The position numbers and the translations under genes are program-made. A DNA stretch of 19,442 bases from Beroe ovata (taxonomy: Eukaryota > Ctenophora > Nuda > Beroida > Beroidae): NCBI GenBank assembly GCA_946803715.1, contig CAMPET010000128.1:16229-35670 (forward strand). Reading direction: 5' to 3'. Positions 1-9,500 of this stretch are shown here, piece after piece. The notes under the pieces are model-generated. The model worked only from the letters and a program-made list of their open reading frames with translations, did not search any database and had not been told where the DNA came from. Numbering within the stretch: position 1 is the stretch's first letter; each line of letters opens with the position of its first letter.

Positions 1-959
1 CACCTACTGACTTGTCTGGACTATTCTTGCTCTCCATCCCATAGATCTCCTGTAACATGAAGGAAAACCCGTCAATGTTCTGTTTCTGTTTCAGCACCTT
101 CACCGAGAAGGAACTATCGACCGTACTCTTCTCGAATACTCCGAACACAAAGTGGGCGTGGTTATCATCCTCCACATTCACGTGTATCACCAGGGGCAAC
201 GGGTCATTCTGATTATTGTTCCACTTGAACATGGTGGCGGGGAAGGTGCCGGGTGTGAGCACAAGGTCGTCCTCGTGGAAATGCTGCCCGAGTCCCGCAG
301 GATACTCCCACGAGGCTACACTCGGATCCCGGGTACAGTTCACGATGTTATCCTCGCGCTGTGACGTCAGAACTCGTATAACACTCGGCACATCCGCGTC
401 CAGGACGAACTCAAGGGAGTAATTGGCGTTGTTCTGAGCACACGACTCGCACATAGACTCGGTGTCATGGCAACTCGTGCAGGGCAATTTCACGAGCTTC
501 ACACTGTCTCGCCGTATATTCACGAGGCTCTGCAGTGTTTTACTCGGTTCACTGGCAGCAGGGGCGGGGTAGGGGAAGGAAGCGGGCCGGCGGTTGAGAA
601 ACGTCAGGTCGTTAGGTTCGCCGAACATGTACGCGTCGTTACGACCCGTGTTGAAGTGCTCGCCTCCCATGATGAAGTAGGAACCGAAATAGCAGCCAGA
701 CCGCGGCGGGAAGTGTACCTGGACAGATCGGTGAGGCGGTGGTTAAACAAGATCGGCAGGGGGGATGGGGGAAGTTGCTGTTCCTACAGGTGGATGAGGT
801 GATGAGGGATATAATTTTCCGGAGCTGACAATCGAAATGGGACACAAAAGTTATATGGGGTGTGGTGGGCGTGGCACATTGTATTCAAGTTACCTGGGAT
901 GACTCCTCATTTGCAGGCTGATTGAGGGGATCACGAAACAGAGCTAGTACGGAGCCCAT
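1..959 (-). CDS. MGRN1: MGRN1/RNF157-like E3 ubiquitin ligase, N-terminal part (partial)
   Basis: Two minus-strand exons: 894-959 (22 codons) and about 1-718, open without a stop to the window edge. A splice donor may lie at positions 2-3, which would end the exon at 4. The start MGSVLALF has Gly2, which suits N-myristoylation, and a good Kozak context (G at -3, G at +4). Family landmarks of the Mahogunin/RNF157 domain are clear: FPPRSGCYFGSYFIMGGE, TLQSLVNIRRDSVKLVK, YSLEFVLDAD, FEKSTVDSSFSVKVLKQKQ and MLQEIYGMESKN. In this family a C3HC4 RING finger follows directly and recruits E2 enzymes; here it lies off the left edge. MGRN1 proteins ubiquitinate cytosolic and endosomal substrates such as TSG101. 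Oddity: a CX2CX6CX2C insertion (440-481) sits between the LVNI block and the YSLEF strand, where I recall human MGRN1 having an acidic loop without cysteines. The choice between MGRN1 and RNF157 is open; an invertebrate may have one pro-ortholog. Confidence 0.9.
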
Positions 960-966
960 GACGTCA
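959..966. promoter_or_regulatory. Consensus CRE palindrome at the MGRN1 start codon
   Basis: TGACGTCA, the full cAMP-response-element palindrome, occupies 959-966. On the minus strand its last A is the A of the MGRN1 ATG (957-959). A CACGTG E-box follows at 982-987. CRE and E-box sites near start codons are common in CpG-rich animal promoters, so this is probably the MGRN1 core promoter or 5' leader. This is inferred from motif and position only; binding is unproven. Confidence 0.4.
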
Positions 967-1280
967 TCAACAATTCGACATCACGTGCACACACACTCAC
1001 ACTCTCGACAATCTATCTGGTAAATCTCTGCTGAGTTCATGCACCTAATGTGAGATTACTGTTAGAAGGGTGTGGTCACAGGTTCCACTTATTCTAATCA
1101 GAGAAATTGGAGCAACTCAATAAATGCAGATGGAGGCGATTTTGCAACACATATTCTCACAAAGCAAAATATCTAAAAAATCAATACATCAAATAAAATA
1201 CGACAACAAATTAAGATAATAACTTGCAAAGTAGAACTACAAGTACAATAAAATGACGTGAATTAGACGACTATTTTCGA
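960..1280. other. MGRN1 upstream / DCAF6 downstream spacer
   Basis: A 321-bp AT-rich spacer lies between the DCAF6 stop and the MGRN1 start. Both genes run leftward, so it must hold the DCAF6 3' UTR and the MGRN1 promoter. A short CA-rich run occurs near 987-1005. AATAAA strings here lie on the plus strand, and I did not find a convincing minus-strand poly(A) signal. No gene is visible. Confidence 0.5.
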
Positions 1281-4200
1281 TTATCGAAGTCCCAACCTTC
1301 TTGATGTTCTTCTACCTACGAGTTCTATTTGCTCCTGCCTTGTGAGGTTTATGGCTTCCATGATAACCGAGTTCGGGATCTTGATAATTTTCCTCTCATC
1401 CCGAAGTCTCTTTTCGTTTTCCGATTTGATTCTCTCCAACTCATCACTACTCTGTACCTCCTGTACATTGTTTAGTCTTCAGGAATCGGGGATTGGGCAG
1501 GTTGCAAAATAGGGATTTGAGTTTGAAAGACGGTTTCACATCAAGTCAAAATTGTTTTCATTATGAGACATTTTTCGAAGGCTGCGAAAGTGAAACTTTC
1601 AGACCCTTCCCTGATAAAGAATATCAGTAAAACCTAACTAAACTCACTGGAGCTTTTGGTATAATTTGAAGCCTAAACCTACCCCTCTGATGGACGGTTC
1701 CCAGACCCTAACCGATCCGACTGAACCACAGGTTGCTATGACACCGGGGTACGCCGGGTGTGCCTGCACTGACACAATCGGACCCCTGGGGGGTGCGTCG
1801 GGGGGTGCTGCCATCATCAATTCACCAGTGTGTTTGTCCCACATGAAGAGTCGCCCACAATCACTTCCTGGAGAGAGACAATCAAACCTAGAGATCTAGC
1901 TTTGTGTTGCCAGATGATAATAGATATCAATTCCACTGCTTCGCGCGCGCGCCGCGCAACAGTGGTCAAATTATAGCATATTTAGCAGATAACTCCCACC
2001 AAGATATTTTGGCCGTTTTTGGCGGTCTCAAATAACCTCCGTCAATAGAATAAGTGTTTGAAAAGATCAGCAGGGTGCTATACTGATTCCAGTTTATAAT
2101 TATCATTATATCAAGATCACGTACAAACCTGACAAAATGTACTTGTCACTCAAGATCAACGCTTCCTTCAGAGTGGTAAGGGTGTTTCTGTGCCCAATAA
2201 ACCTCGCCACGATAGCATCACCACTCCCTCTACCGCTCCCCTCGCCATTCCCCCGTACTCCCTCGTTCCCCTGCGGCACCTTCCTTCCCTCCCTTGTGCT
2301 CAGCCACTCATTCAACATGTTGCCAAGGTGACCAGCCGCCCCATGTGAAGGTACGAGCGGGTTCTGTGCCAAGCCGGCGTGATCATCGCACACCATGATT
2401 GTCTCTGTTCCGGTGTTATCGCGGTTATTATAGGTCGTGGTGTCACGTGGCCGGACACCGGTGTCACGATGTCCTGACACCGCCTCATGACGCCTCAACA
2501 GGAGTAGACCTGCACGAGTGTTCACGAGTATCTCTGACCCATCATCACTGTAAACCGTGTGAGTGACCATTCCCCGACCTTGACAGTCACGAAGTTCATG
2601 GATCTCGTAACTTTCCAGGTAATTGTTCTTGTTGTAACTGTGATTAGAGCCGCACTTCCGTAAATCGTATATACCTGAAAAGAGGGAGAGAGTCTGGAGG
2701 ATGAGAAATCGGGTGCTGGGCAATTATCTAATTAGGATGATTTCCGGTCGCATTATGGTACCCATACCCGCTTCAGTGGGTGATATGATAAGTGTGAGAC
2801 TGTGAGATATAATATGGAACGTTTGTCTAGCTGGAACTTGGGAAATATTGGAGATATCGATGATATTCAGTTGAAAATAGACGAGATAAAACGACTAGCA
2901 TAATGATGAACCATACTGTAAAATGATTCTCATGCTACACGAAAGAGAATTCGTGATCTTCGCGAATCGCATGGTGCATGTTGAGCTTTTTATTCTAACG
3001 TTTAGATTCAACACGAGGTATAGATCAATCCCAACCAGATTTATCTGAGGCTTTGCGAAATTTATTCTTTCAAAATTCCATGATCTGACGTTTTTTGCCT
3101 GCAATATACAGGAATGTTTCACACGACATGATACAAGCAAAGATTCTATTTCCCATAATCCTGAAGATCTACGTCCTTGACATGGGTAGAGGGGGTACCA
3201 TCAGGACCCGAACTACAGTCATCAATGATAGAGCAACACGGCACCTAACAACACAGAACCTAACAACACAGAACCTAACAACACAGCACCTAACAACACA
3301 GCACCTAACAACACAGAACCTGAAAACAGAGAACCTAACAACACAGAACCTGACAACACAGAACCTGAAAACACAGAACCTGACAACACCGAACCTAACA
3401 ACGTTGAACTTAACAACATTGAACCTGATAACACAGAACCTAACAACACAGAACCTAACAACAGAGAACCTGATAACACAGAACCTGACAACACAAAACC
3501 TGACNCACAGAACCTGACAACAGAGAACCTAACAACATTGAACCTGACAACACAGAACCTGACAACACAGAACCTGACAACACAGAACCTGACAACACAG
3601 AACCTGACAACAGGGAACTGGAATACGATTGGCTCTTTGAACAGCAGGGTACAAGTAGAGGGAATGCCACTTTTCCAAGGAGATCTGGTGATGGACCGAG
3701 AAATGCTATCACACATCCTGATAGACGGAACTGTCTCACGGGATGAGAAGTGGCAGCTATGGGCGCAATGGCGGCGTCACCAGCGCCTAACTAGACGGCG
3801 CAGTGGCAAAGAGCGTGACACAGAACGGAAAGTAGCGGAAATTAGGACCCGCAGAGGAGCAGTAACACGGTACAAAGTATGGGGGAGCGGCAAGTTACAA
3901 ACATTCACCAATGACGCCGGCCTGGGCAGGAGTTACGGTGTTATCCCGTACGTATTTGGCCCTGATTACCCTAATTGGATGAAATCAGCTGTGTTAGAGG
4001 GAATGGACAGCTGGGAGAGGGAGTCCAGGGTCAACGGGAGTGAGAATTACTGTGTTAAGTTTGTACCGCGGACAACACAGCGTATTTTCCTGGAGATAGT
4101 CAACATGGCCGGATGCTGGTCCAAACCGGGGAAAAGTGTCAGTTGGGGCGGACAGGTGCTATCTCTTGGACCGCTGTGTGCGACACCATCCATCATTGCC

Positions 4201-5968
4201 CACGAGTTGGGTCACGCCCTCGGCTTCTACCATGAACAGAGCCGTCCGGACCGTGACGACTGGGTGAGGGTCATGACGGAGAACATTGAGCCGGGCAAAT
4301 CACGGAACTTCGTGAAGTACAGCTCGAAATCTATCGATACCCGTGACGTTCCCTACGATTACAGCTCGATCATGCACTACACCCTGCACGAATTCTCCGT
4401 GAACGGAGAGCCGACACTGGAGACTAAGCGGGAAGTACCTGATGGTGTGGAGATAGGGAGGGGCGAGGGAGCGAGTGAGGGAGATGTGGCACAGGTGAGG
4501 AAAATGTACGGGTGTAAGAGTGTTCAGGAGGAGGAAAGCGAGGGGGAGATTGAGGAGAGGAGAGGAAGGTGGATTTGGGATTATAGGAACGGACTTTGGT
4601 TGTGGGAAGAATAAATATTGGGTTAATTAGGTTTGGTGAAACTTGTTTTCTTTCTTTCGATTTTGACGCTTATCGTTCATTACAAAGATCACTTTCATAA
4701 TTCAGTAATTTCGAGCTGTTTAACTAATACTTTATTCATCGATATTGGATATTGTTGTCAGCATTACTCACCAATTGTGTAGTCATGGGCTAGACAGAAT
4801 TGGTAGGGATTGACAGGGTTAACTGACAGTGCTTCATTAATTGAGCCCCCACCATCCATCAAAACGCGATATGTGCACGCATTAATACTGTTTTCACCTC
4901 GGCACCGGGGACACAATGACCGAGCGTCGTGTAGCCTGAGGAGACCTGATTCAGTCACAGTATCAGTATGTCACATGGCCTGTACATGAACAGCGTGACC
5001 CAAGTACTTGCGCGCGCGCTGCCCACATCATCGAGTTCGACTGTTCATTTCTCATTCTCAGAGTAGAGTGCGTGGGCAGCAGATAAACAGACTTGCACAC
5101 TCTGATGCCTATCAATGATGGAATGGTGAACTCTCCATTCTGTACGCACCTAACAGTCCCACAATCGGTCGTGGTATAGAACAAATTCTCCGATAGTCCT
5201 GGTACCGGCTTAACCGATAATATCGCCCGTTTGTCGCAGTGAATGATGTTGGCCCCAGGCCAGGACCTGAGTTCGACATCATCTGTAACAACATCAGGAG
5301 GGTTGTCCAAGGGAAGAACCGCTACCCTCCCACCACTTGTTCCTGAGCCGGGAAAAGGTAGATCGAGGAAACTTATTATCATTATTATATCGCCGGAAAT
5401 GAACCACATTGGAATGGCGCCAAGATATAGTCGGACAGAGAGAGAAGCAGGTAAAACCTACCTGATAGGTAGTTTTAATCTGCTAGGGTAGTACCTATAG
5501 CAATCTTATCTCGAGAAAGGAAATCTGCTCCATATACATATTCCCGGGTGGCCACCCTGAACAATGGCTTCTTATCAGGGTAAGAGAAGAGCGACACGAA
5601 AACTCCACACGACAGAAGGGTGGATCCGTCTCTACTCCACCTAACACAGTTCTGTCGATCATCATCTGTGGAAAAGAGGGGGGAGTCAGTGGTGGAGGAA
5701 AATGTGAACTAGGTACTTCATTCCACGAGTGTTACTCACATTCAATCTCGATTTCAGAGCAGGGTCTCAGGGTTTTCATCACATCGTGGCGATAGAAGAA
5801 GTCAGCAAGTTGCGATCTTCCTGTCATGACATAATGTCTATCTGATAAAACTCCCTGAATGCTACGAGATCGGTTACCATGGTACCTGCTGTTACCATGG
5901 TATCGGTTGCTACCATGTAACTGTGTGTCGTGATGTCCATCTCCCTGTTGATCCTTATTACTTATCAT
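1281..5968 (-). CDS. DCAF6: DCAF6-like WD-repeat protein (CUL4-DDB1 substrate receptor)
   Basis: Seven minus-strand coding exons give an unbroken frame of about 572 residues: 5740-5968, 5495-5665, 5150-5342, 4772-4935, 2129-2674, 1648-1867, 1281-1476. All joins are GT-AG and phase-consistent. WD-like strands include NCVRWSRDGSTLLSCG, the GTVR/LHDAR join and IYDLRK; the last two are DxR boxes where DCAF proteins bind DDB1. After a low-complexity Gly/Ser linker come VARFIGHRNTLTTLKEA, SDCGRLFMWDKHTGELM and QAHPAYPGVIATCGSVGSVRVWEP, matching the last two blades of DCAF6. The C-terminus is charged, predicted helical. It is shorter than human DCAF6 (about 860 aa), mainly in the central acidic linker, and I see no IQ motif. 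DCAF8 and WDTC1 are the alternatives. The start is the only in-frame ATG after an upstream stop, but its context is weak, so an earlier 5' exon is possible. The astacin gene sits in its 2.1-kb intron. Confidence 0.85.
2675..3127. other. DCAF6 intron segment upstream of the nested astacin gene
   Basis: This is the right-hand part of the large DCAF6 intron left of the astacin start. It is AT-rich with short reading frames only. It should contain the astacin promoter and 5' leader, but I see no convincing TATA box. An AG at 3110-3111 could serve as a splice acceptor for an unseen upstream astacin exon; there is no further support for this. Confidence 0.4.
3128..4614 (+). CDS. Astacin-family (M12A) zinc metalloprotease with N-terminal NLTTQ repeats
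   Basis: One plus-strand reading frame of about 495 residues if the N at 3505 stands for two bases; with one base the frame breaks. From the first ATG: a moderately hydrophobic start (ILFPIILKIYVL), weak as a signal peptide; about 25 NLTTQ-type repeats (3242-3615); the pro-domain aspartate-switch motif FQGD (3673-3684), which in astacins holds the zinc in the latent enzyme; a furin-like RTRR (3844-3855); then the catalytic domain. The zinc signature HELGHALGFYHEQSRPDRD is at 4201-4257 and the Met-turn SIMHY at 4366-4380. The four canonical cysteines (CVKF, GCW, LCATP, YGC) are present. Catalytic and zinc residues are intact, so it should be an active secreted endopeptidase. No EGF or CUB domain follows, only a short acidic tail ending in a Trp-rich segment. 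It lies antisense within a DCAF6 intron and appears intronless. Signal peptide and exact start are uncertain; the protease assignment is secure. Confidence 0.9.
3242..3615 (+). repeat. 15-bp tandem array encoding NLTTQ repeats
   Basis: About 25 copies of a 15-bp unit (consensus AACCTAACAACACAG). The period is a multiple of three, so the astacin frame stays open. Variants read HLTTQ, NLKTE, NLITQ, NLTTL, NLTTP and NLTTE. The antisense strand is also largely open, which is a side effect of the repeat. One copy is damaged at the N at 3505, where the pattern expects AA. Confidence 0.95.
3505..3505. other. Assembly gap inside the astacin repeat array
   Basis: A single N falls inside repeat copy 18. 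The neighbouring copies show two bases at this place, so the one-base placeholder shifts the frame. The true gap could be two bases, or two plus any number of 15-bp units, and the frame would still be restored. Confidence 0.8.
4610..4615 (+). terminator. Poly(A) signal overlapping the astacin stop codon
   Basis: AATAAA at 4610-4615 contains the TAA stop codon of the astacin frame (4612-4614). If used, the 3' UTR would be only about 10-30 nt. No second clear AATAAA follows before the next DCAF6 exon. Confidence 0.6.
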
Positions 5969-6578
5969 CGACGATTGAGATGCTGTCTGGATGAAGGGAT
6001 GGCTACAGTTGAAACGGTCATACCATTGCTAGAAAAGGGAGGAAGTAAATTTGGTTTAATGTATAATCGGCGATTCTAAGAATCGCACCACTAAAATTAC
6101 ACTGCTTCAATGACCAGAAATAGGAAACATTTGAAGACATCAAATAAAAGTCGCATGAAAATACCATCTAATGAGTGACAACATATCCGAGTCTCGTGAT
6201 AGCATTCAATATTCATTATTCATCTTAACTCTAATAAAGCTCTGTTCCTTTCTCCATGCCTACAAATTAAACAACACCTACAAGACAGAGACTAAAGCAT
6301 TCAATCTTGACTCTGAGATTTCACCACAGAATTGACAAATATAAATCTGTTTTCATCTTTTTCTGACAAATGTGAATCTTAAGGTATTCAAGGGAACATA
6401 TAAGGACAGAATTCAATTGTATTTATCTGAAATTGACACATGAAATAAATACCAAAACCATAGTCTAAACCACATATCACCCTTCCCTAACTCCATATTT
6501 AGGAAATCTTACCGTTCCACAACCTAGCAACATGAGTATGCAACATGAGTATGCAACACGTAGCAACACCATGACAAT
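5969..6578. other. Spacer between DCAF6 start and TM9SF4 stop
   Basis: This 610-bp AT-rich interval holds the DCAF6 promoter/5' leader (right of 5968) and the TM9SF4 3' UTR (left of 6579). A short duplication of ATGCAACA..TAGCAACA-type sequence occurs at 6527-6565. I see no gene, and no clear minus-strand poly(A) hexamer or TATA box. Confidence 0.4.
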
Positions 6579-9500
6579 CTAGTCTGTTTTCACAGCACTG
6601 TACACGTATCTGACGAAGTTGAAAGATGCGAAGAAGCCCACAGATCCGGTGAATAGGCCGAAAGTGATGGCCATGAGGGCGGTGTATCCAAAGTATAGCA
6701 CATTCGAGGTGAATCCAACAATATCAAGCTGGGAATTTGGAATGTTACTTAGGTAAGAGAGGCCCATAGGGTCGCAAAATCCATCGATAAATGGGTAAAG
6801 AAATCAAGTGAAATATGTTATGAAAAGAATCATAGGGGTATCAAATGCATCACATGTGAAGACGCAGAATGATAGTTCACAAAGAGAGTTGTACATACCT
6901 TGGTGCAGTAGAAGAATACACCGTAAAGGAACACGTAGAGACCAGTGCCACCCCCCACGAAGAATGATTTCCACCACCATCTAACGGTAAGTAATATGTG
7001 AGACATGACTGAGACATAACTGAGATATGACTGAGATATGATTGAGACGTGACTGAGACATGATTGAGACATGATTGAGACATGATTGAGACATGATTGA
7101 GACATGATTGAGACATGATTGAGACATGATTGAGACATGACTGAGACATGACTGAGACATGATTGAGACATGACTGAGACATGATTGAGACGTGACTGAG
7201 ACATGAATGAGACATGATTGAGACATGACTGAGACATAACTGAGATATGACTGAGATATGATAGAGACATGACTGAGGTATGATTGAGACATGACTGAAA
7301 AATGACTGAGATATGACTGAAAAATGACTGAGATATGACTGAAAATGACTGAGAAATCTAAGAGAGCAAAATTGAGACATAGTTGAGAAAAATTTGAAAC
7401 ATGAATAGCATGAGATGGGCACACGTTGCACGAAACGTGGGGAAAATTGAAACATCACTGGGAAATAATTGAGATATGTTTAAGCCATGATTTTAAACGA
7501 AACCACCGAATACAATTGTACCTGTAGTTCTCCGAGCACAGCTGGAAGTAGACAATAACCACGGCAATTTCAGCACAGCATATCACAAGAATCACGTACA
7601 CTAGAAACAGGAAGGAGAACAGTGTGTAGATTTGATTCTCCCATATCGCCTGAAGAGTGTCAGATATCGGTAATAACCTCGTGAACTTTGGATGATATGG
7701 TTGATGGTAAATGTTTTTATGGATTTACTAATTATCTTTCAGTTTGCCTCGAAGATTGAGATTTGAGTTTCTGCGTGAAATATTTATTATCGATTTCTCC
7801 TTCCAATTTGATTGTATCCGAAGTCGGACACGTCACAATAGATCAGAGAATTAGTTTGTATTTGTACTCTGTTGTGCATAATTAATGGCAAAATATCAGT
7901 AAAATAAAATGAAAACATTTCAATTCGGCCGGCCGGCCGGGAAATCGTAATTCAGTAAGGACTTGCAATGAATGACCGATACGCGCAAATCTCGACGCGC
8001 GCTACAAACATGAATCTAAAATTCGCCAAATTGTGTCACACAAGGTTGCCACTCATCGTTGTTTGAATTTCACTGAATTTGAAAACTTTAAGTTATGATT
8101 TTCACAAACCGAGAAGATGAAGTAGAGCTCGATGAAGACAGCACCAAAAGGCAGGACTCCAGCCAGTACCATGGATGGGAAGGTTCGCATGTACCACAGC
8201 TGTGTGGGTATGGGCCGGGGAATTTTGTTGGTGCGTACTGAGTACTCGTATGGCTGAACAAGATTGAAAATATAATGAGAATAGACCGAAATAGATTGAA
8301 CATAGAATGAATAGAGTTGATCGAAATGACTTGAGTCGTGATAAATATTCTTAATTCGATCACACTGTCAGAAATGATCATCAAGATTCCCATCATATCA
8401 ATGATTTCCCATCATATCAATGATTTCCCATCATATCAATGATTTTGAACATTACCACCAATTTGTTGCTGTACCTGCTTTCGAAATCCGAAGAAGAACC
8501 CTATGAATACCAGAGGTAAGGAAACACAAACCCAGAACGCCAGCAACGCACACATGTAACCAAAGGGAACCTGAAACGTTGTGCGCGTGTTTATAATAAA
8601 CAAAATATTAAAGTTCAACATGCGGACTTGGCCGAGTGGTTAAGGCGATTGACTAGAAATCAATTGGGCTATGCCCGCGTAGGTTCGAATCCTACAGTTC
8701 GCGATACTTTTTCGCGAACTAATTATTTTGACCCAAATAACTCTACCCGATCATATCTCATGATACGTCATAGAGCATATATATCATGCTGATAGGACGT
8801 CACTCACCGCTCCGCTACTACCAGCGTGCCACAGGAAGAAGTTTAGAATGAAGCAGGTTGATGATATAAGTCCTGGGTACATGGTGGCAGTTAGGAATGC
8901 GGCCCTTTTCCACTTCATTCCTTTGAATGTACGGTACATTCGTCCAGAATAGTAGCCACCAATCACCCCTGCGTGTGGGTATAAGTGAGTACAGTGGGAA
9001 TTTGAGTACACTGGGAATTATCACAACCCAACAAACGAAAACACGGGGACGCACAGAAACGTCAGCGTTGTATACAGCACCAACGAATACAGAAAATCAA
9101 ATACAACGACAAGATACTGGCAAACCACGACCACAGCTATGAAACCACCACCGCCAAGTGACTTCACTCACCGAAGAAGAAGAACAGGGAGACACCAGCC
9201 CCGATCAGGCTACCTCTACTGGCGGGAGACAACATTCCAAGCATACTGAGGACGATACACGCAAGTGCTGTGGCACCCAGCTGTAACCCACTCCCTGGGG
9301 GTGTTGGGGGAGCTGAGAATGCAAACCTCCAGGAGGGAAATGAGGAGATCACTTGATGTCTATCCGCAAGACATCAAAATTTGACACCCAAGATAACTTA
9401 TAACATCAAAATGATCCTTCTTTCACACACCAAAAACACCATTCATCGAGTTCCGATGCCTCATTATGACAGCTATAAGAAAGACAGTTACTAACCAATA

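Noticed and set aside
152-802. Plus-strand reading frames of 68-111 codons
   Set aside because: They are antisense to the MGRN1 exon, whose minus-strand frame matches the family over its full visible length.
3222-3739. Minus-strand frames rich in VLSGSVLLGS, looking like a hydrophobic repeat protein
   Set aside because: They are antisense to the 15-bp astacin array; the repeat keeps both strands open, and only the plus strand leads into a catalytic domain.
7000-7357. CRISPR-like regular array
   Set aside because: The units are contiguous 11-mers with no unique spacers, in a eukaryotic intron.
6830-7458. Three overlapping minus-strand reading frames of 146-193 codons rich in SQSCLNHVS
   Set aside because: They are products of an 11-bp minisatellite lacking stops on that strand and lie between two firmly placed TM9SF4 exons.
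7926-7940. GGCCGG palindrome as a regulatory or recombination site
   Set aside because: It is a short simple GC run in an intron, with no partner or context to support a function.
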